Assembly: GCA_051209155.1 (NCBI GenBank)
Contig: JBPJGB010000001.1
From: Actomonas sp051209155
Lineage (GTDB): Bacteria > Verrucomicrobiota > Verrucomicrobiia > Opitutales > Opitutaceae
Reading direction: 5' to 3' (one strand)
Length of the DNA: 64,000 nt
The position numbers and the translations under genes were made by a program. Below the pieces are notes generated by a model, which made no database searches, was not told where the DNA came from, and was given only the letters and a program-made list of their open reading frames with translations. Positions 17,194-25,780 of this stretch are shown piece by piece. The stretch's first letter is position 1. Each line of letters opens with the position of its first letter.

Positions 17194-17952
17194 TCAGGAG
17201 GTGACGGCGGCGGTGGTGGCGCGGGCCAGCTGGTCGCCGGTGCGTCCAAATCGCCGTTCGCGGCCTTGGTAATCGGCGATCGCCGCGTGGAAGGCTTCCT
17301 TGGAAAAGTCGGGCCAGTAGATCGGCAGGAAAACGAACTCCGCGTAGGCCGCCTGCAGCAGCAGGAAGTTGCTCACGCGAGTCTCGCCCGAAGTGCGGAT
17401 AATGAGATCGGGATCGGGCAGGTCGCGGGTGTAGAGGTAGCGCGCGAAGGCCTCCCAAGTCGTCTTGGCGGGGTCGACCTCGCCGCGCGCGACGGCGGCG
17501 GCGTAGGCCTGGACGGCGTCGAGCACCTCGGTGCGGGAGCCGTAGTTGAGGGCCAGCACGAGGGTGTGTTCGGTGAATTCAGCGGTGGCGGCGATCGTCG
17601 CCTCGAGGTGCTTCCGCACGCCCGCCGGCAGGTCGGCCGTGCGACCGATCGTAAGCAGGCGCACGCGGTTCTTGATGAGGGTGGAGGTCTCGCGCTTGAG
17701 GAAGTATTCCAGCAGGTTCATCAAGCCGCCGACCTCTTCCTCGGGGCGGCGCCAGTTCTCGACCGAAAAGGCGTAGAGCGTGAGGTAGCGGATGCCGAAC
17801 TCGCGGGCCGTTTCGATGGTGCGACGAACGGTCTCCACCCCCCGTCGGTGCCCCTCGATGCGGGGCAAACCACGCTGTTTGGCCCAGCGACCATTGCCGT
17901 CCATGATGATGGCAACGTGTTGCGGGATGCGGGTGGAGTCGAGTTCGGCCAT
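17194..17952 (-). CDS. uppS: Isoprenyl transferase (undecaprenyl diphosphate synthase type)
   Basis: A 252-residue cis-prenyltransferase that extends farnesyl diphosphate with isopentenyl units to form the lipid carrier for peptidoglycan. The substrate-binding Asp18 is in IIMDGNGRWAKQRG, followed by GHRRG. The C-terminal RTSGETRVSNFLL and the EFVFLPIYWPDF stretches complete the active site. It is the first gene of the operon, transcribed leftwards, and is divergent from the pterin dehydratase gene. The ATG at 17952 fits the family N-terminus. Confidence 0.95.
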   Translation of the reverse strand: MAELDSTRIPQHVAIIMDGNGRWAKQRGLPRIEGHRRGVETVRRTIETAREFGIRYLTLYAFSVENWRRPEEEVGGLMNLLEYFLKRETSTLIKNRVRLLTIGRTADLPAGVRKHLEATIAATAEFTEHTLVLALNYGSRTEVLDAVQAYAAAVARGEVDPAKTTWEAFARYLYTRDLPDPDLIIRTSGETRVSNFLLLQAAYAEFVFLPIYWPDFSKEAFHAAIADYQGRERRFGRTGDQLARATTAAVTS

Positions 17953-17966
17953 GAAGGGAGGGGCCG

Positions 17967-17996
17967 AAGCTAGGGAGCCGCGCCCAGCTTTGACAA
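17967..17996 (-). promoter_or_regulatory. Possible promoter of the uppS-cdsA-dxr-rseP-ispG operon
   Basis: On the minus strand TTGTCA (17991-17996) is followed after 18 bases by TAGCTT (17967-17972), a plausible but weak sigma-70-type pair. Transcription would start only about 8 bases before the uppS ATG, leaving almost no leader. This is pattern matching only. Confidence 0.25.
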
Positions 17997-18062
17997 GGCC
18001 GCAGGCGGGACGGATCCGACCGTGCTTTTGACGCTGCCAGCGTCCTGTGCGAGTTTGGGGTC

Positions 18063-18365
18063 ATGAGCGACAAACCCATGACTGATGAAGAACTCGCCGC
18101 GGTGTTGGTCGAGTTGCCCGGCTGGGAGCACGACCGCGACGCCCTCGTGAAGACCTTTACTTTCGCCAACTTTCCGGAAGCGCTGACCTTCATGGTGCGG
18201 GTGGGCTTCGAGGCCGAACGCCTGCAGCACCACCCGGAGTGGACCAACGTCTACGACACGGTGAAGGTGCGGCTCACGACCCACCACGCCGGCAATCGCG
18301 TCACGGCCAAAGACGTCGAACTCGGTCGAATCATCGAAAAGGTGCACGAGTTGCAGACGGAGTGA
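18063..18365 (+). CDS. 4a-hydroxytetrahydrobiopterin dehydratase (pterin carbinolamine dehydratase)
   Basis: A 100-residue single-domain protein of the PCD/DCoH family, which dehydrates 4a-hydroxytetrahydropterin after aromatic amino acid hydroxylation. The active-site motif QHHPEWTNVYDTVKVRLTTH is intact, with both adjacent histidines and the later His. The family length is about 95-110 residues. No phenylalanine hydroxylase gene is near, so the enzyme may act in pterin recycling elsewhere or in molybdopterin metabolism, as proposed for lone homologues. It is divergent from uppS. Confidence 0.93.
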   Translation: MSDKPMTDEELAAVLVELPGWEHDRDALVKTFTFANFPEALTFMVRVGFEAERLQHHPEWTNVYDTVKVRLTTHHAGNRVTAKDVELGRIIEKVHELQTE

Positions 18366-18385
18366 GCGCGGCGCGAACCGCTCGC

Positions 18386-20560
18386 TCAGGCCCGTCGCAG
18401 TGCCTGTCGGGCGGACCGGAAAACCGACACGGGATCCGGCCAGGACTCGATCGCGCCGTAGCGCAACCGTAGCAGGTCGTTCCGCACGGGATCGGGCCAA
18501 TCAAAATCGCGGCGACGCTCGCCCCGGCTCAACCAACGGGAGGCCTGGCGACGCACGGGGTGCACCTCGCGGCGCTTGCCCGAACGGTTGCGCCCATACC
18601 ACCAGCGCAGGCCGTGTTGCCGCCACCACCAGATCGCGCTGCCGAGGAGCAGCGCCACACCGGCGAAGGGGGTCCAGCGGTGCGCGTTCCAGGGCTGGCG
18701 CAGCCAATCGCGCACCGCCTCGGCCTTGGCGTCGGCCCACTCGCGGGTGAGGTCGCGCGCGGAGCGGAAGAAGGAGGTGGTCGAGTCGAGCAGCCTGGTC
18801 TGGGTATCGAGGTCGAAGTCGACGATGCGACGATACCAAAACACGCGCAGGCTCTCCAACCAGGCTCGCCAGCCGCGGTCGCGCTGACCGGCGACCACCG
18901 CGCCGGCGGCCGGATCGTTGGTGGCATTGGCGACCTGTTGGTTGCCGGGCGTGGGATCGAACCGTATCCAAGAACCGGATGCGTCGTCGAAGATTTCGCA
19001 CCAGGCATGCGCGTTGGCATTGCGCACCATGAAGCTGCCGCTGAAGTCGTTCCAGGTGCCGCCGTGAAAACCGGTGACGAGGCGGGCGGGGAAGCCCGCG
19101 TCGCGGGCCAGCAGCACGAAGGCGCCGGCAAAGAATTCACAATGCCCCGGCGCTTCCGACTCGAGCCAACGCACCAGCGGGTCGCCGTCGCCCGCCGGCA
19201 CCGCACTGTTGAGCGAGTAGGCATGTTGTTCGCCCAACCAGGCAATCGCGGCATCGGCAAAAACAGCGGCGTCGGCGTTGGCGGGAAGATCGATCTGTTC
19301 GCGCACGGCCCGCAGTCGCTCGCGCGTCGCGGCGTCGGTCGGTGACTCCAGGAAGCGCTCGCCGCGGGTGTTGTGCTGGCGCCGTTGCAGCGCAAAGGTC
19401 GCATCGAGCAGGCGATCGCCGGTGTCCATGCTCCAGGCTTCGAACGCGAACATCTTGGGCGGGTCACGCTGCAGGGCGACGATGCGCAGGATGTCGCTGA
19501 GGGTGAAGGTCTGCGGCTCCGTGAAGCGCATGTTGTAGAAGTTGCCGAGCAGGGGCAGGAAGCGGCTGATGCCGGGCTCCATGTAGACCGTCCACGTGGG
19601 CGCGCCGCGGGTGAACTTGTTGCGGCCCTGTAACTCCCGGCGTGGCGGGCGGTAGCCGTTGAGTTCGCGGCGCAATTCGTCGGAGACCTTGAAGCCCTCG
19701 CCGGTGTATTCATCGAGGACCACCATGCGCCAGTAGGGCACCGCCGGCATGGCGGTCGGGTCGGTCACATCGACGGAGAATGCGAGGCTGTTGTCCTGCG
19801 TGATCTCGGTCACTTCGCCGAAGCGAATGTTCTCCGAGAAGCCGGTGCGGGTCGTGCGCTGGATGAGGCGGTCGATGAACAGGCTGCTCTGCAGTTCGAA
19901 GCGCGGGATCGCGAGGAAAAGCAGGCCGGAGAGCACGACCATGGTCGCGAATCCGGCACCGCCGAGTGTGACCAAGCGCCAGTCGGTCGCGGCCCGCCAC
20001 CGGGCAAAATAGGTGCGCCACTCCCCGCGGGTCCAGGCCGGGGCCACGCCCGGAGGGATGGGCTGCGGCGACACGCCGTCGGCGTGTTCCAAAGTCACGG
20101 CCAACATCATGACCAACGCGCACGCGGTAAAGGCGAGTAGCTGCACCGCGAACGACAGCGACACGGTGATGACACCCGCGACGATGATGAGGAAGAGTCC
20201 CAACAGCACGAGCTGCAGGTCGTCGCGGCGCTGGCGGTAGGTGATCAGCCGGTAGGTGATCAACATCAAGTCGAGCCGAATGAGCGCCGGCAGGTAATCG
20301 CGGGCCAGCACGAGATCGGCGATGAAGCCCAGCAGGATGGCGGGGAACGCGAGGCGGTGGACCAACGCCGGCAGATGAGCCGGCCAGCCGGGCCGCACCA
20401 CCGCGGCGATCGCCGCGATTGTGACCACCGGCATCATCAACCACGCGTCGATGTCCATGAAGAACACCGTCACGACCGACAGCAGGGCCAGCACCGAGCC
20501 CATGCCCCAACGCAGGCGACCGAGGTCGTCGGGACTAAGCTGAGGCCGCTTTTTGACCAT
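18386..20560 (-). CDS. DUF3488 and transglutaminase-like membrane protein (TgpA type)
   Basis: A 724-residue membrane protein. The N-terminal third has about six or seven helices (DUF3488). The middle is a periplasmic transglutaminase-like domain whose catalytic triad is readable: Cys in PGHCEFFAG, His in NAHAWCEIF and Asp in IRFDPTPG. A last helix near residue 610 precedes an Arg-rich cytoplasmic tail. Homologues such as TgpA of Pseudomonas are essential envelope proteins of unclear substrate. The ATG at 20560 lies 26 bases inside the end of the DUF58 gene, so the two are probably translationally coupled. A longer upstream frame is only the shadow of DUF58. Confidence 0.92.
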   Translation of the reverse strand: MVKKRPQLSPDDLGRLRWGMGSVLALLSVVTVFFMDIDAWLMMPVVTIAAIAAVVRPGWPAHLPALVHRLAFPAILLGFIADLVLARDYLPALIRLDLMLITYRLITYRQRRDDLQLVLLGLFLIIVAGVITVSLSFAVQLLAFTACALVMMLAVTLEHADGVSPQPIPPGVAPAWTRGEWRTYFARWRAATDWRLVTLGGAGFATMVVLSGLLFLAIPRFELQSSLFIDRLIQRTTRTGFSENIRFGEVTEITQDNSLAFSVDVTDPTAMPAVPYWRMVVLDEYTGEGFKVSDELRRELNGYRPPRRELQGRNKFTRGAPTWTVYMEPGISRFLPLLGNFYNMRFTEPQTFTLSDILRIVALQRDPPKMFAFEAWSMDTGDRLLDATFALQRRQHNTRGERFLESPTDAATRERLRAVREQIDLPANADAAVFADAAIAWLGEQHAYSLNSAVPAGDGDPLVRWLESEAPGHCEFFAGAFVLLARDAGFPARLVTGFHGGTWNDFSGSFMVRNANAHAWCEIFDDASGSWIRFDPTPGNQQVANATNDPAAGAVVAGQRDRGWRAWLESLRVFWYRRIVDFDLDTQTRLLDSTTSFFRSARDLTREWADAKAEAVRDWLRQPWNAHRWTPFAGVALLLGSAIWWWRQHGLRWWYGRNRSGKRREVHPVRRQASRWLSRGERRRDFDWPDPVRNDLLRLRYGAIESWPDPVSVFRSARQALRRA

Positions 20561-21728
20561 GGAGGTAGGCCGCGACGCCACGCGGGCCGTCGGGGGCAAA
20601 GGTGAGGGTGAGGCGATCGCCGGCACCGCCGCCGGTGCGGGTCGCAGGGAAGGGCGCGCGGGAGGGACGGGTGCTGACCGGCCGGGGCTCGGCTTCCGCC
20701 AGGCGATCGAAAAAGACTTCCAAGTCGCGCACACTGCGCACGGGGGTGGCCGGATCGAGGTCGAGGGCGACGGTGCCCAGCCGGCCGCTGGTGAAGAGGT
20801 CACTGGCGAGGGATGCGACCAGGCTGCACATCAGCTCGAACTGTTCGGCCCGCGGCCAGAGTTCGGCCGAGGTGTCGACGCGCAGCGAATAACCTTCCTG
20901 TTGTTCGCTGGAAAACTGGCGCACCATCAATTGCCGCAAACGCGCGCTGGCCTTCCAGTGAATGAGGCGATGCGAGTCTCCGCTGGCGTATTTGCGCAGC
21001 GCGAGCAGATCGCCGTTCTGGCCGAGCTTGGAAACGGTGTGACCGGTCTGGCGACGGCTGGGGGCAATGACGCCGTGGTTCTGGTAGTCGATGGCGGCCG
21101 GCCAGACGAGCACCTCCGTGCGCACCTCGGCGGCGAGAACCTTGCGCAGAAAGCCAAAGGGGAAAAGCGAACCGACGCCGGCGAGTTCAACGACTTCGTG
21201 ACCGCGCTGGGTGGGCGTCCAAGCCCAGTCGAGTTGAGCCGTGCCGCCTTCGGGATCGAGGCGGTGGCGTTGCACGAGGCGGTGACCCTTCGGTTCGGAT
21301 TTGGTGCGCAGGTCGAACCACAGGCCGTAGGTGGGCAGCAGGCGTTTGCGGTTGCGCAGCTCGATCGTGACGGTGCCGGTTTGGCCGACGCGATAAGGGG
21401 CGGCGGCCTGCACGCGCCAGGCGACCTTGGCGAGATTGAGGGCCGACATCACGCCACTGCCGATGAGGCAGGCGAGCAGCAGCGAAAGGGTGATGAAGAG
21501 GATGTTGTTGGAGGTGTTGTAGGCCGCACTGCCGATGCCCAGGGACACGGCGATCATCAGGATGCCGGAGATGGTCGGCATGATGCGCTGCCCGCGGGGC
21601 GGATAGAGGTAGGACCACAACATCGTCGACCACGACAGCTTGCCCCAGCGCTCACGGAAAGTGACCCGCTCCGCGCCAGGACCGTGCCAGCGCGGCGCGG
21701 TCGGGTGGGTGGTGGTCGTGGCGTTCAT
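20535..21728 (-). CDS. DUF58 domain-containing membrane protein
   Basis: A 397-residue protein with two membrane helices near residues 48-90, then a beta-rich region, then the DUF58 signature around GDSHRLIHWKASAR. DUF58 proteins resemble von Willebrand factor A-type domains and nearly always occur with MoxR ATPases and transglutaminase-like proteins, as here (moxR upstream, TgpA type downstream). The start at 21728 (ATG) gives a polar N-terminus before the first helix. The set is thought to act in envelope assembly or stress, but no molecular substrate is established. Confidence 0.9.
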   Translation of the reverse strand: MNATTTTHPTAPRWHGPGAERVTFRERWGKLSWSTMLWSYLYPPRGQRIMPTISGILMIAVSLGIGSAAYNTSNNILFITLSLLLACLIGSGVMSALNLAKVAWRVQAAAPYRVGQTGTVTIELRNRKRLLPTYGLWFDLRTKSEPKGHRLVQRHRLDPEGGTAQLDWAWTPTQRGHEVVELAGVGSLFPFGFLRKVLAAEVRTEVLVWPAAIDYQNHGVIAPSRRQTGHTVSKLGQNGDLLALRKYASGDSHRLIHWKASARLRQLMVRQFSSEQQEGYSLRVDTSAELWPRAEQFELMCSLVASLASDLFTSGRLGTVALDLDPATPVRSVRDLEVFFDRLAEAEPRPVSTRPSRAPFPATRTGGGAGDRLTLTFAPDGPRGVAAYLHGQKAASA

Positions 21729-21737
21729 GTCCGCGCT

Positions 21738-21823
21738 GGAAATCCCAAAGGATGAAATCCCAAATCCCAAAAGTCGTGCACGGGGGGCATGAAAGGAGTG
21801 GCGGGAGTGGGTTGGGATTTGGG
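21738..21823. repeat. Inverted-repeat element with AATCCCAAA words
   Basis: Three direct copies of AATCCCAAA-like words (21741-21772) face an inverted copy. The 12-bp perfect pair is CCCAAATCCCAA (21759-21770) and its complement at 21812-21823. The element lies between moxR and the DUF58 gene. It resembles the element at 9606-9720 in composition, arm layout and location just upstream of a minus-strand start codon. Confidence 0.5.
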
Positions 21824-21837
21824 TGTTTGCGGAGCCG

Positions 21838-22809
21838 CTACTGCGGCGACGGGAGAGATTCGACGATACGCTTCAGCGCGGCGGTGACAGCGCGGCGTTC
21901 CTCCAAGGCGTCGCTGCTGGGGCGGATCAGGCTGAGGCGGTGGCTCAACACCGGGACGATGACATCGGCGACGTCGTCGGGGATCACAAAATCGCGTCCG
22001 CGCACGAGGGCGACGGCTTGGGCGGCGGCTTTGAGGGCGAGGGCCCCGCGCACGCTCACGCCGGCTTTGAATTCGGCTTCGGTGCGGGTGGCGGCAACGA
22101 GGCGTTGGATGTATTCCAGCACGCTGTCTTCGACGAAAACTTGGGCGGCGACGTCCTGCAGGTGCGCGATCTCGGTGCGGGTGAGCACGGGATCGAGGGC
22201 GATGCTGTCGTAGGTGCCGTGCGGGGCGCGCAGGATTTCCAACTCATCGTCGCGATCCGGGTAACCCATGTGGATGCGCATGAGGAAGCGGTCCATCTGG
22301 CTCTCCGGCAGGGGGAAGGTGCCCTCGTAATCGACCGGGTTCTGTGTTGCGAACACGGTGAATGGACTGCCCACCGTGTGGGCCTCGCCGTCGATCGTGA
22401 CCTTGCCGCGATCCATGACTTCGAGGAGGGCGGACTGGGTCTTCGGCGTGGCGCGGTTGATCTCGTCGGCCAGCACGACCGAGGCAAACACGGGGCCTTT
22501 CTTGAAGATGAACTCCTTGGTGTTTTCGTCGTAGATCGCGACGCCGGTGACATCGCTGGGCAGCAGGTCACTGGTAAATTGGATGCGCGAAAACGCGCAG
22601 TCGAGCGAGCGGGCGAGAGAGTAGGCGAGGGTGGTTTTGCCGACGCCCGGCAGGTCCTCGATGAGCAGGTGACCGCGGGCGAGCAGACACACGATGGTGC
22701 GGTCGATGACCTCGTCCTTGCCCTTGATGGTGCGCCGCATGTTGGCGCGCAGTTTGGTGATGGCCTGCTTGGCCTCGGTCATGGCCGCGGTGGAGACGAA
22801 GTCGCTCAT
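21838..22809 (-). CDS. MoxR family AAA+ ATPase
   Basis: A 323-residue AAA+ ATPase of the MoxR group, proposed to act as a chaperone for protein or metallocentre maturation. Walker A is DLPGVGKTTLA near residues 53-63, Walker B is VVLADEINRA, and the sensor region includes FATQNPVDYEGTFPLPESQMDRF. Length is normal. It is the first gene of the moxR-DUF58-transglutaminase set. The DUF58 gene begins about 110 bases downstream, after an inverted repeat. Confidence 0.95.
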   Translation of the reverse strand: MSDFVSTAAMTEAKQAITKLRANMRRTIKGKDEVIDRTIVCLLARGHLLIEDLPGVGKTTLAYSLARSLDCAFSRIQFTSDLLPSDVTGVAIYDENTKEFIFKKGPVFASVVLADEINRATPKTQSALLEVMDRGKVTIDGEAHTVGSPFTVFATQNPVDYEGTFPLPESQMDRFLMRIHMGYPDRDDELEILRAPHGTYDSIALDPVLTRTEIAHLQDVAAQVFVEDSVLEYIQRLVAATRTEAEFKAGVSVRGALALKAAAQAVALVRGRDFVIPDDVADVIVPVLSHRLSLIRPSSDALEERRAVTAALKRIVESLPSPQ

Positions 22810-22894
22810 GGTCCGCGCATCATGAACCTCGTTTGCAACTGGTCAACCGGCGGGCGCAACTCGCGTTGACCAAGGTGCCGGGTGCGGGTGCGGG

Positions 22895-23848
22895 TCAGTC
22901 TTTCGGCGGTGCCGTCACATCGGTGTCGACGACTTCCGGGGTCCCGATTTCGACTTCGCCGCGGTAGTCCCTGACGAGGCGAACGGTGTTGGTGCCGAAG
23001 GTGGGCGCCGCCCGGGCGATCATCGTCGCAACGTGGTCGGCGAAGCGATTGCCGCGGGTGCAAATGCTCATCCGCGTGCTCCAAAGCACCTTCTTTTTCT
23101 GCTGCGCTTTCGCCAGCTGGAAATCGAAGGCAGTCAACACGATGTAGTAGCGGGATTCTTCGATCTCGGAGCGCAGGTCAGCGAGGCGGTCGGTGCTGAG
23201 AAAACCGCCCACCCGATTCAGCCGTGCCATCTCGTCGAAGTAACCGATGACACGAGCGATTTGAGCGTTGTTCTTTTCGCGGAAACGGCTGTCGGCGGCG
23301 AGGCGTTCCAAGGCGGCCTGCTTGGCCAATTGAGCTGCGACCTTTTCGCCGGAATCGGACTCTTCGCCGTCAATCTCCTCACCGGCTTCAATCGTCGCGA
23401 TAACGGACTGGGCGGTGCTGAAATCGCTCACGGTCTGCGAAAACGGGCTATCGTCCCGCGGCAACGTGCAGCCCCAATGGATGGTGATGAGAAGCGTGGC
23501 GTCGTTCACATTGGGGGCGAAATAGTAGTTCTGCGCGGCGAGGTATTCGGCCGCGACGCCGGCGATCATGGGAAAGTCCTTTTTGCTCTGCGTTTGGTCC
23601 CAGACCGTGCCGTCCAACCGGCCGCCGTAGCTGATGGCGTAATATTCGCGCCGGGGCTTCCCTTCGGAGTTCAAGCTGCGCCGGTAATCGGGCGCGGTGC
23701 GGGAATAGAAGGAGACGGGAATGGTTGAGGTCTCCGGGGCGGCTGCGACCGAAGGCGCCGTCGTCAACAGTGCGGCGGAGACCAGCACCAGCAACAACCC
23801 CTGGGTGGCACAGGGAGAGGGGGACCGTTGTGAGTGGGGGCGGGGCAT
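22895..23848 (-). CDS. Exported protein of unknown function
   Basis: A 317-residue protein with a signal peptide (about residues 14-35, GLLLVLVSAALLTTAPSVAAA). The mature part contains HWGCTLPRDDSPF, an acidic stretch rich in Glu and Ser around residue 165, and a helical region. The segment WSTRMSICTRGNRFADHVATMIARAAPTFG near the C-terminus looks like a conserved core. I do not recognise a characterised family. The ATG at 23848 is chosen because the signal peptide follows directly; an upstream start at 24013 would add 55 residues with no signal-like sequence. It lies upstream of moxR on the same strand with an 85-base gap. Confidence 0.65.
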   Translation of the reverse strand: MPRPHSQRSPSPCATQGLLLVLVSAALLTTAPSVAAAPETSTIPVSFYSRTAPDYRRSLNSEGKPRREYYAISYGGRLDGTVWDQTQSKKDFPMIAGVAAEYLAAQNYYFAPNVNDATLLITIHWGCTLPRDDSPFSQTVSDFSTAQSVIATIEAGEEIDGEESDSGEKVAAQLAKQAALERLAADSRFREKNNAQIARVIGYFDEMARLNRVGGFLSTDRLADLRSEIEESRYYIVLTAFDFQLAKAQQKKKVLWSTRMSICTRGNRFADHVATMIARAAPTFGTNTVRLVRDYRGEVEIGTPEVVDTDVTAPPKD

Positions 23849-24093
23849 CACTTCGTTTGTGACTAAGCGCAGGTTGATGCGAGCCACCGGAACCCGCCTC
23901 GAGACCCCGGTCGATCCCGATGGTTCCGCCGTGCCGACGCTCAAGAGATCGGCGAACCAGGCCGCGGGCCGCGGGTGCCAGGTCGTCGCGCGGCCCCAGC
24001 GCCGGGCGAACAAACGCGGAAAGGATGGGAACGGGCCGGGATGGCAAGGCTAGGAGGCGCGGTAACACCCGCCCTGCCATCAACACCCCTGCA

Positions 24094-24939
24094 TCACTTG
24101 TCGATCAGGCGGAACAGTGCCGCAAAATCCTCGTCGCCGAAGCCGGCGTCGTGGGCGGCGGTGAGGCGGTCGAAGATCGTGTGCAGCAGGGCGAGGTCGG
24201 CGGTGGTTTCCATGCCGGACGCGAGGCGCATGTCCTTGTGCATGTGTTTGATTGAAAACAGCGGCGCAAAGTCCCGGTTGCGGATCTGCGGTTCCTTGAG
24301 GTCGTCGAGCCCCGAGTGGGTGATGTTGGGTCCGAGCGCGTTGAAGTAGGTGTCGTCGGAGATGCCGGCGCGGCGGCACATGATGAAGGACTCGGCCAGC
24401 ACCTGCATCTGCACTGAGACCCGCAGGTTCATGGCGAGCTTGAGCGTGCAGGCCTGGCGGTTGTTGCCGATGCGCACGCGCACCGCCGAGCCGAGGCCGA
24501 GGAGCTCGTCGACTTCGGTGCAGAGGGCTTCGTCGCCACCGAGATAATACACGGACTTCTTGCCTTGGGCGGCCGGCTTGCTGCCGGTGAAGGGAGCCTC
24601 GAGGTAGCGGGCACCGGTGGCGGTGACGGCGGCCTTGAAGGTGTCGGAACTGTCGGGGTCGATCGTGCTCGACTGGATCACCGTTTTGCCCGGGCCGAGA
24701 ACGGGCAGAATCGCTTCGATGATGCCTTGGACGGCGGGCGGATCCGCCACCACAATTTGAATGAAATCCGCGGCTTCGGCGACGGCTCCCGGCGAGGAAC
24801 GCCATTGCGGAAAATCAGGTTGCGGCGTGCGGTTCCACGCGCCGGCGAGACGACCGGCGTCGTGATAGTGGCGGGCCCAAATGCCGCCGATGATGCCAAG
24901 GCCGAGAACGCCGATGGAAGGGGAGGAAGACGTGGACAT
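24094..24939 (-). CDS. NAD(P)-dependent oxidoreductase of the beta-hydroxyacid dehydrogenase family
   Basis: A 281-residue protein of the 3-hydroxyisobutyrate/6-phosphogluconate dehydrogenase superfamily. The N-terminal Rossmann fold starts with IGVLGLGIIGGIWA; the substrate-binding stretch is APFTGSKPAAQGKKSVYYLGG; and the catalytic Lys lies in TLKLAMNL. The second residue set is unusual in using GSKPAA where true hydroxyisobutyrate dehydrogenases have GGxxGA, so the substrate is not known. Homologues with this pattern include glyoxylate/succinic semialdehyde reductases. The ATG at 24939 starts a short lead before the Rossmann strand. It lies 81 bases downstream of the phosphorylase gene, on the same strand. 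Confidence 0.85.
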   Translation of the reverse strand: MSTSSSPSIGVLGLGIIGGIWARHYHDAGRLAGAWNRTPQPDFPQWRSSPGAVAEAADFIQIVVADPPAVQGIIEAILPVLGPGKTVIQSSTIDPDSSDTFKAAVTATGARYLEAPFTGSKPAAQGKKSVYYLGGDEALCTEVDELLGLGSAVRVRIGNNRQACTLKLAMNLRVSVQMQVLAESFIMCRRAGISDDTYFNALGPNITHSGLDDLKEPQIRNRDFAPLFSIKHMHKDMRLASGMETTADLALLHTIFDRLTAAHDAGFGDEDFAALFRLIDK

Positions 24940-25020
24940 GTCCGCCACGGAATACACCTCGGCGTCGGAAGACAAACCCCAGCCTGCTTGGTGGTTAAGC
25001 AAACCACCGCAGCGGGGCGT

Positions 25021-25719
25021 TTAGCCCAGGATCTCGAGGAAGCGGGTGAAGAGGCGGTTCACCTTGGCCTGATTCTCCTTCACCAGATCGTGGAACTTGG
25101 CGAAGTCGATTTCGGTGCCCTCGAGGCCGTTGGCGTAGTTGTCGATGAGACCGAAGCTGTTGTAGTTGAGGCCGGCCTCGGTGCAGAGGTCGGCTTCGAA
25201 GGCGGCAGTCATACCGATGACATCACCCCAGTCCTTCACTACGCGGATCTCGGCCTTGGTTTCGAAACGGGGACCGCGCATCTGCACGTAAGTCTTGCCG
25301 GGGTGGATGGTGAACTCGGGCGCGAGTTGGGCGATGAGGTCGGGCACGAGGTTGTTGGCGATGCCGGGCGCACCGCCCTTGAGTTCGTCGTCGAAGAAGG
25401 TCTTCGGACCCTCCTGGAGGCAAAGGTAGTCGGAGCAGGAAACGAAGGTGCCGGGCGGCAGGGCGGGATCGAGCGAACCGACCGAGTTGAGCGAGACGAC
25501 GTCCTTGAATCCGAGATCAGCGAGCGCGCGAATGTTGGCGCGGTAGTTGATCGTGTGCGGAGGTTTGGGAAACTCGTAGCCGTGCCGGTTGATGAGCACA
25601 TGGTCGCCCTTGGCCTTATAGGTGACCTGACCGTAGGGCGTCTCGATGGTGCGGACATCCCAGGAGGCAAAGAGGTCGGATTTGACGATGCTGGTTCCGC
25701 TGATGAAGGCGACTTTCAT
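25021..25719 (-). CDS. Purine nucleoside/methylthioadenosine phosphorylase family protein
   Basis: A 232-residue protein of the nucleoside phosphorylase type II family (MTAP/PNP). Typical elements are the first-strand ISGTS phosphate site, NSVGSL near residue 95, MRGPRFETKAE (the family GPxFET signature) near residue 155, and a C-terminal substrate-base region with DNYANGL where MTAP usually has TDYD. The family normally exceeds 260 residues, so this is a short member. It would split a purine nucleoside or methylthioadenosine with phosphate. The start at 25719 is the one that begins the beta strand MKVAFISGTS. Confidence 0.8.
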   Translation of the reverse strand: MKVAFISGTSIVKSDLFASWDVRTIETPYGQVTYKAKGDHVLINRHGYEFPKPPHTINYRANIRALADLGFKDVVSLNSVGSLDPALPPGTFVSCSDYLCLQEGPKTFFDDELKGGAPGIANNLVPDLIAQLAPEFTIHPGKTYVQMRGPRFETKAEIRVVKDWGDVIGMTAAFEADLCTEAGLNYNSFGLIDNYANGLEGTEIDFAKFHDLVKENQAKVNRLFTRFLEILG

Positions 25720-25780
25720 GGGCGCGATGAACGAGTCGGCGGTCGACGATGACAAACCTAAAGGCGCCGCGTCGCTCGCA

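Noticed and set aside
16480..17973. 497-residue plus-strand open frame opposite cdsA and uppS
   Set aside because: Antisense shadow rich in Gly, Asp and Glu; the opposite genes are certain.
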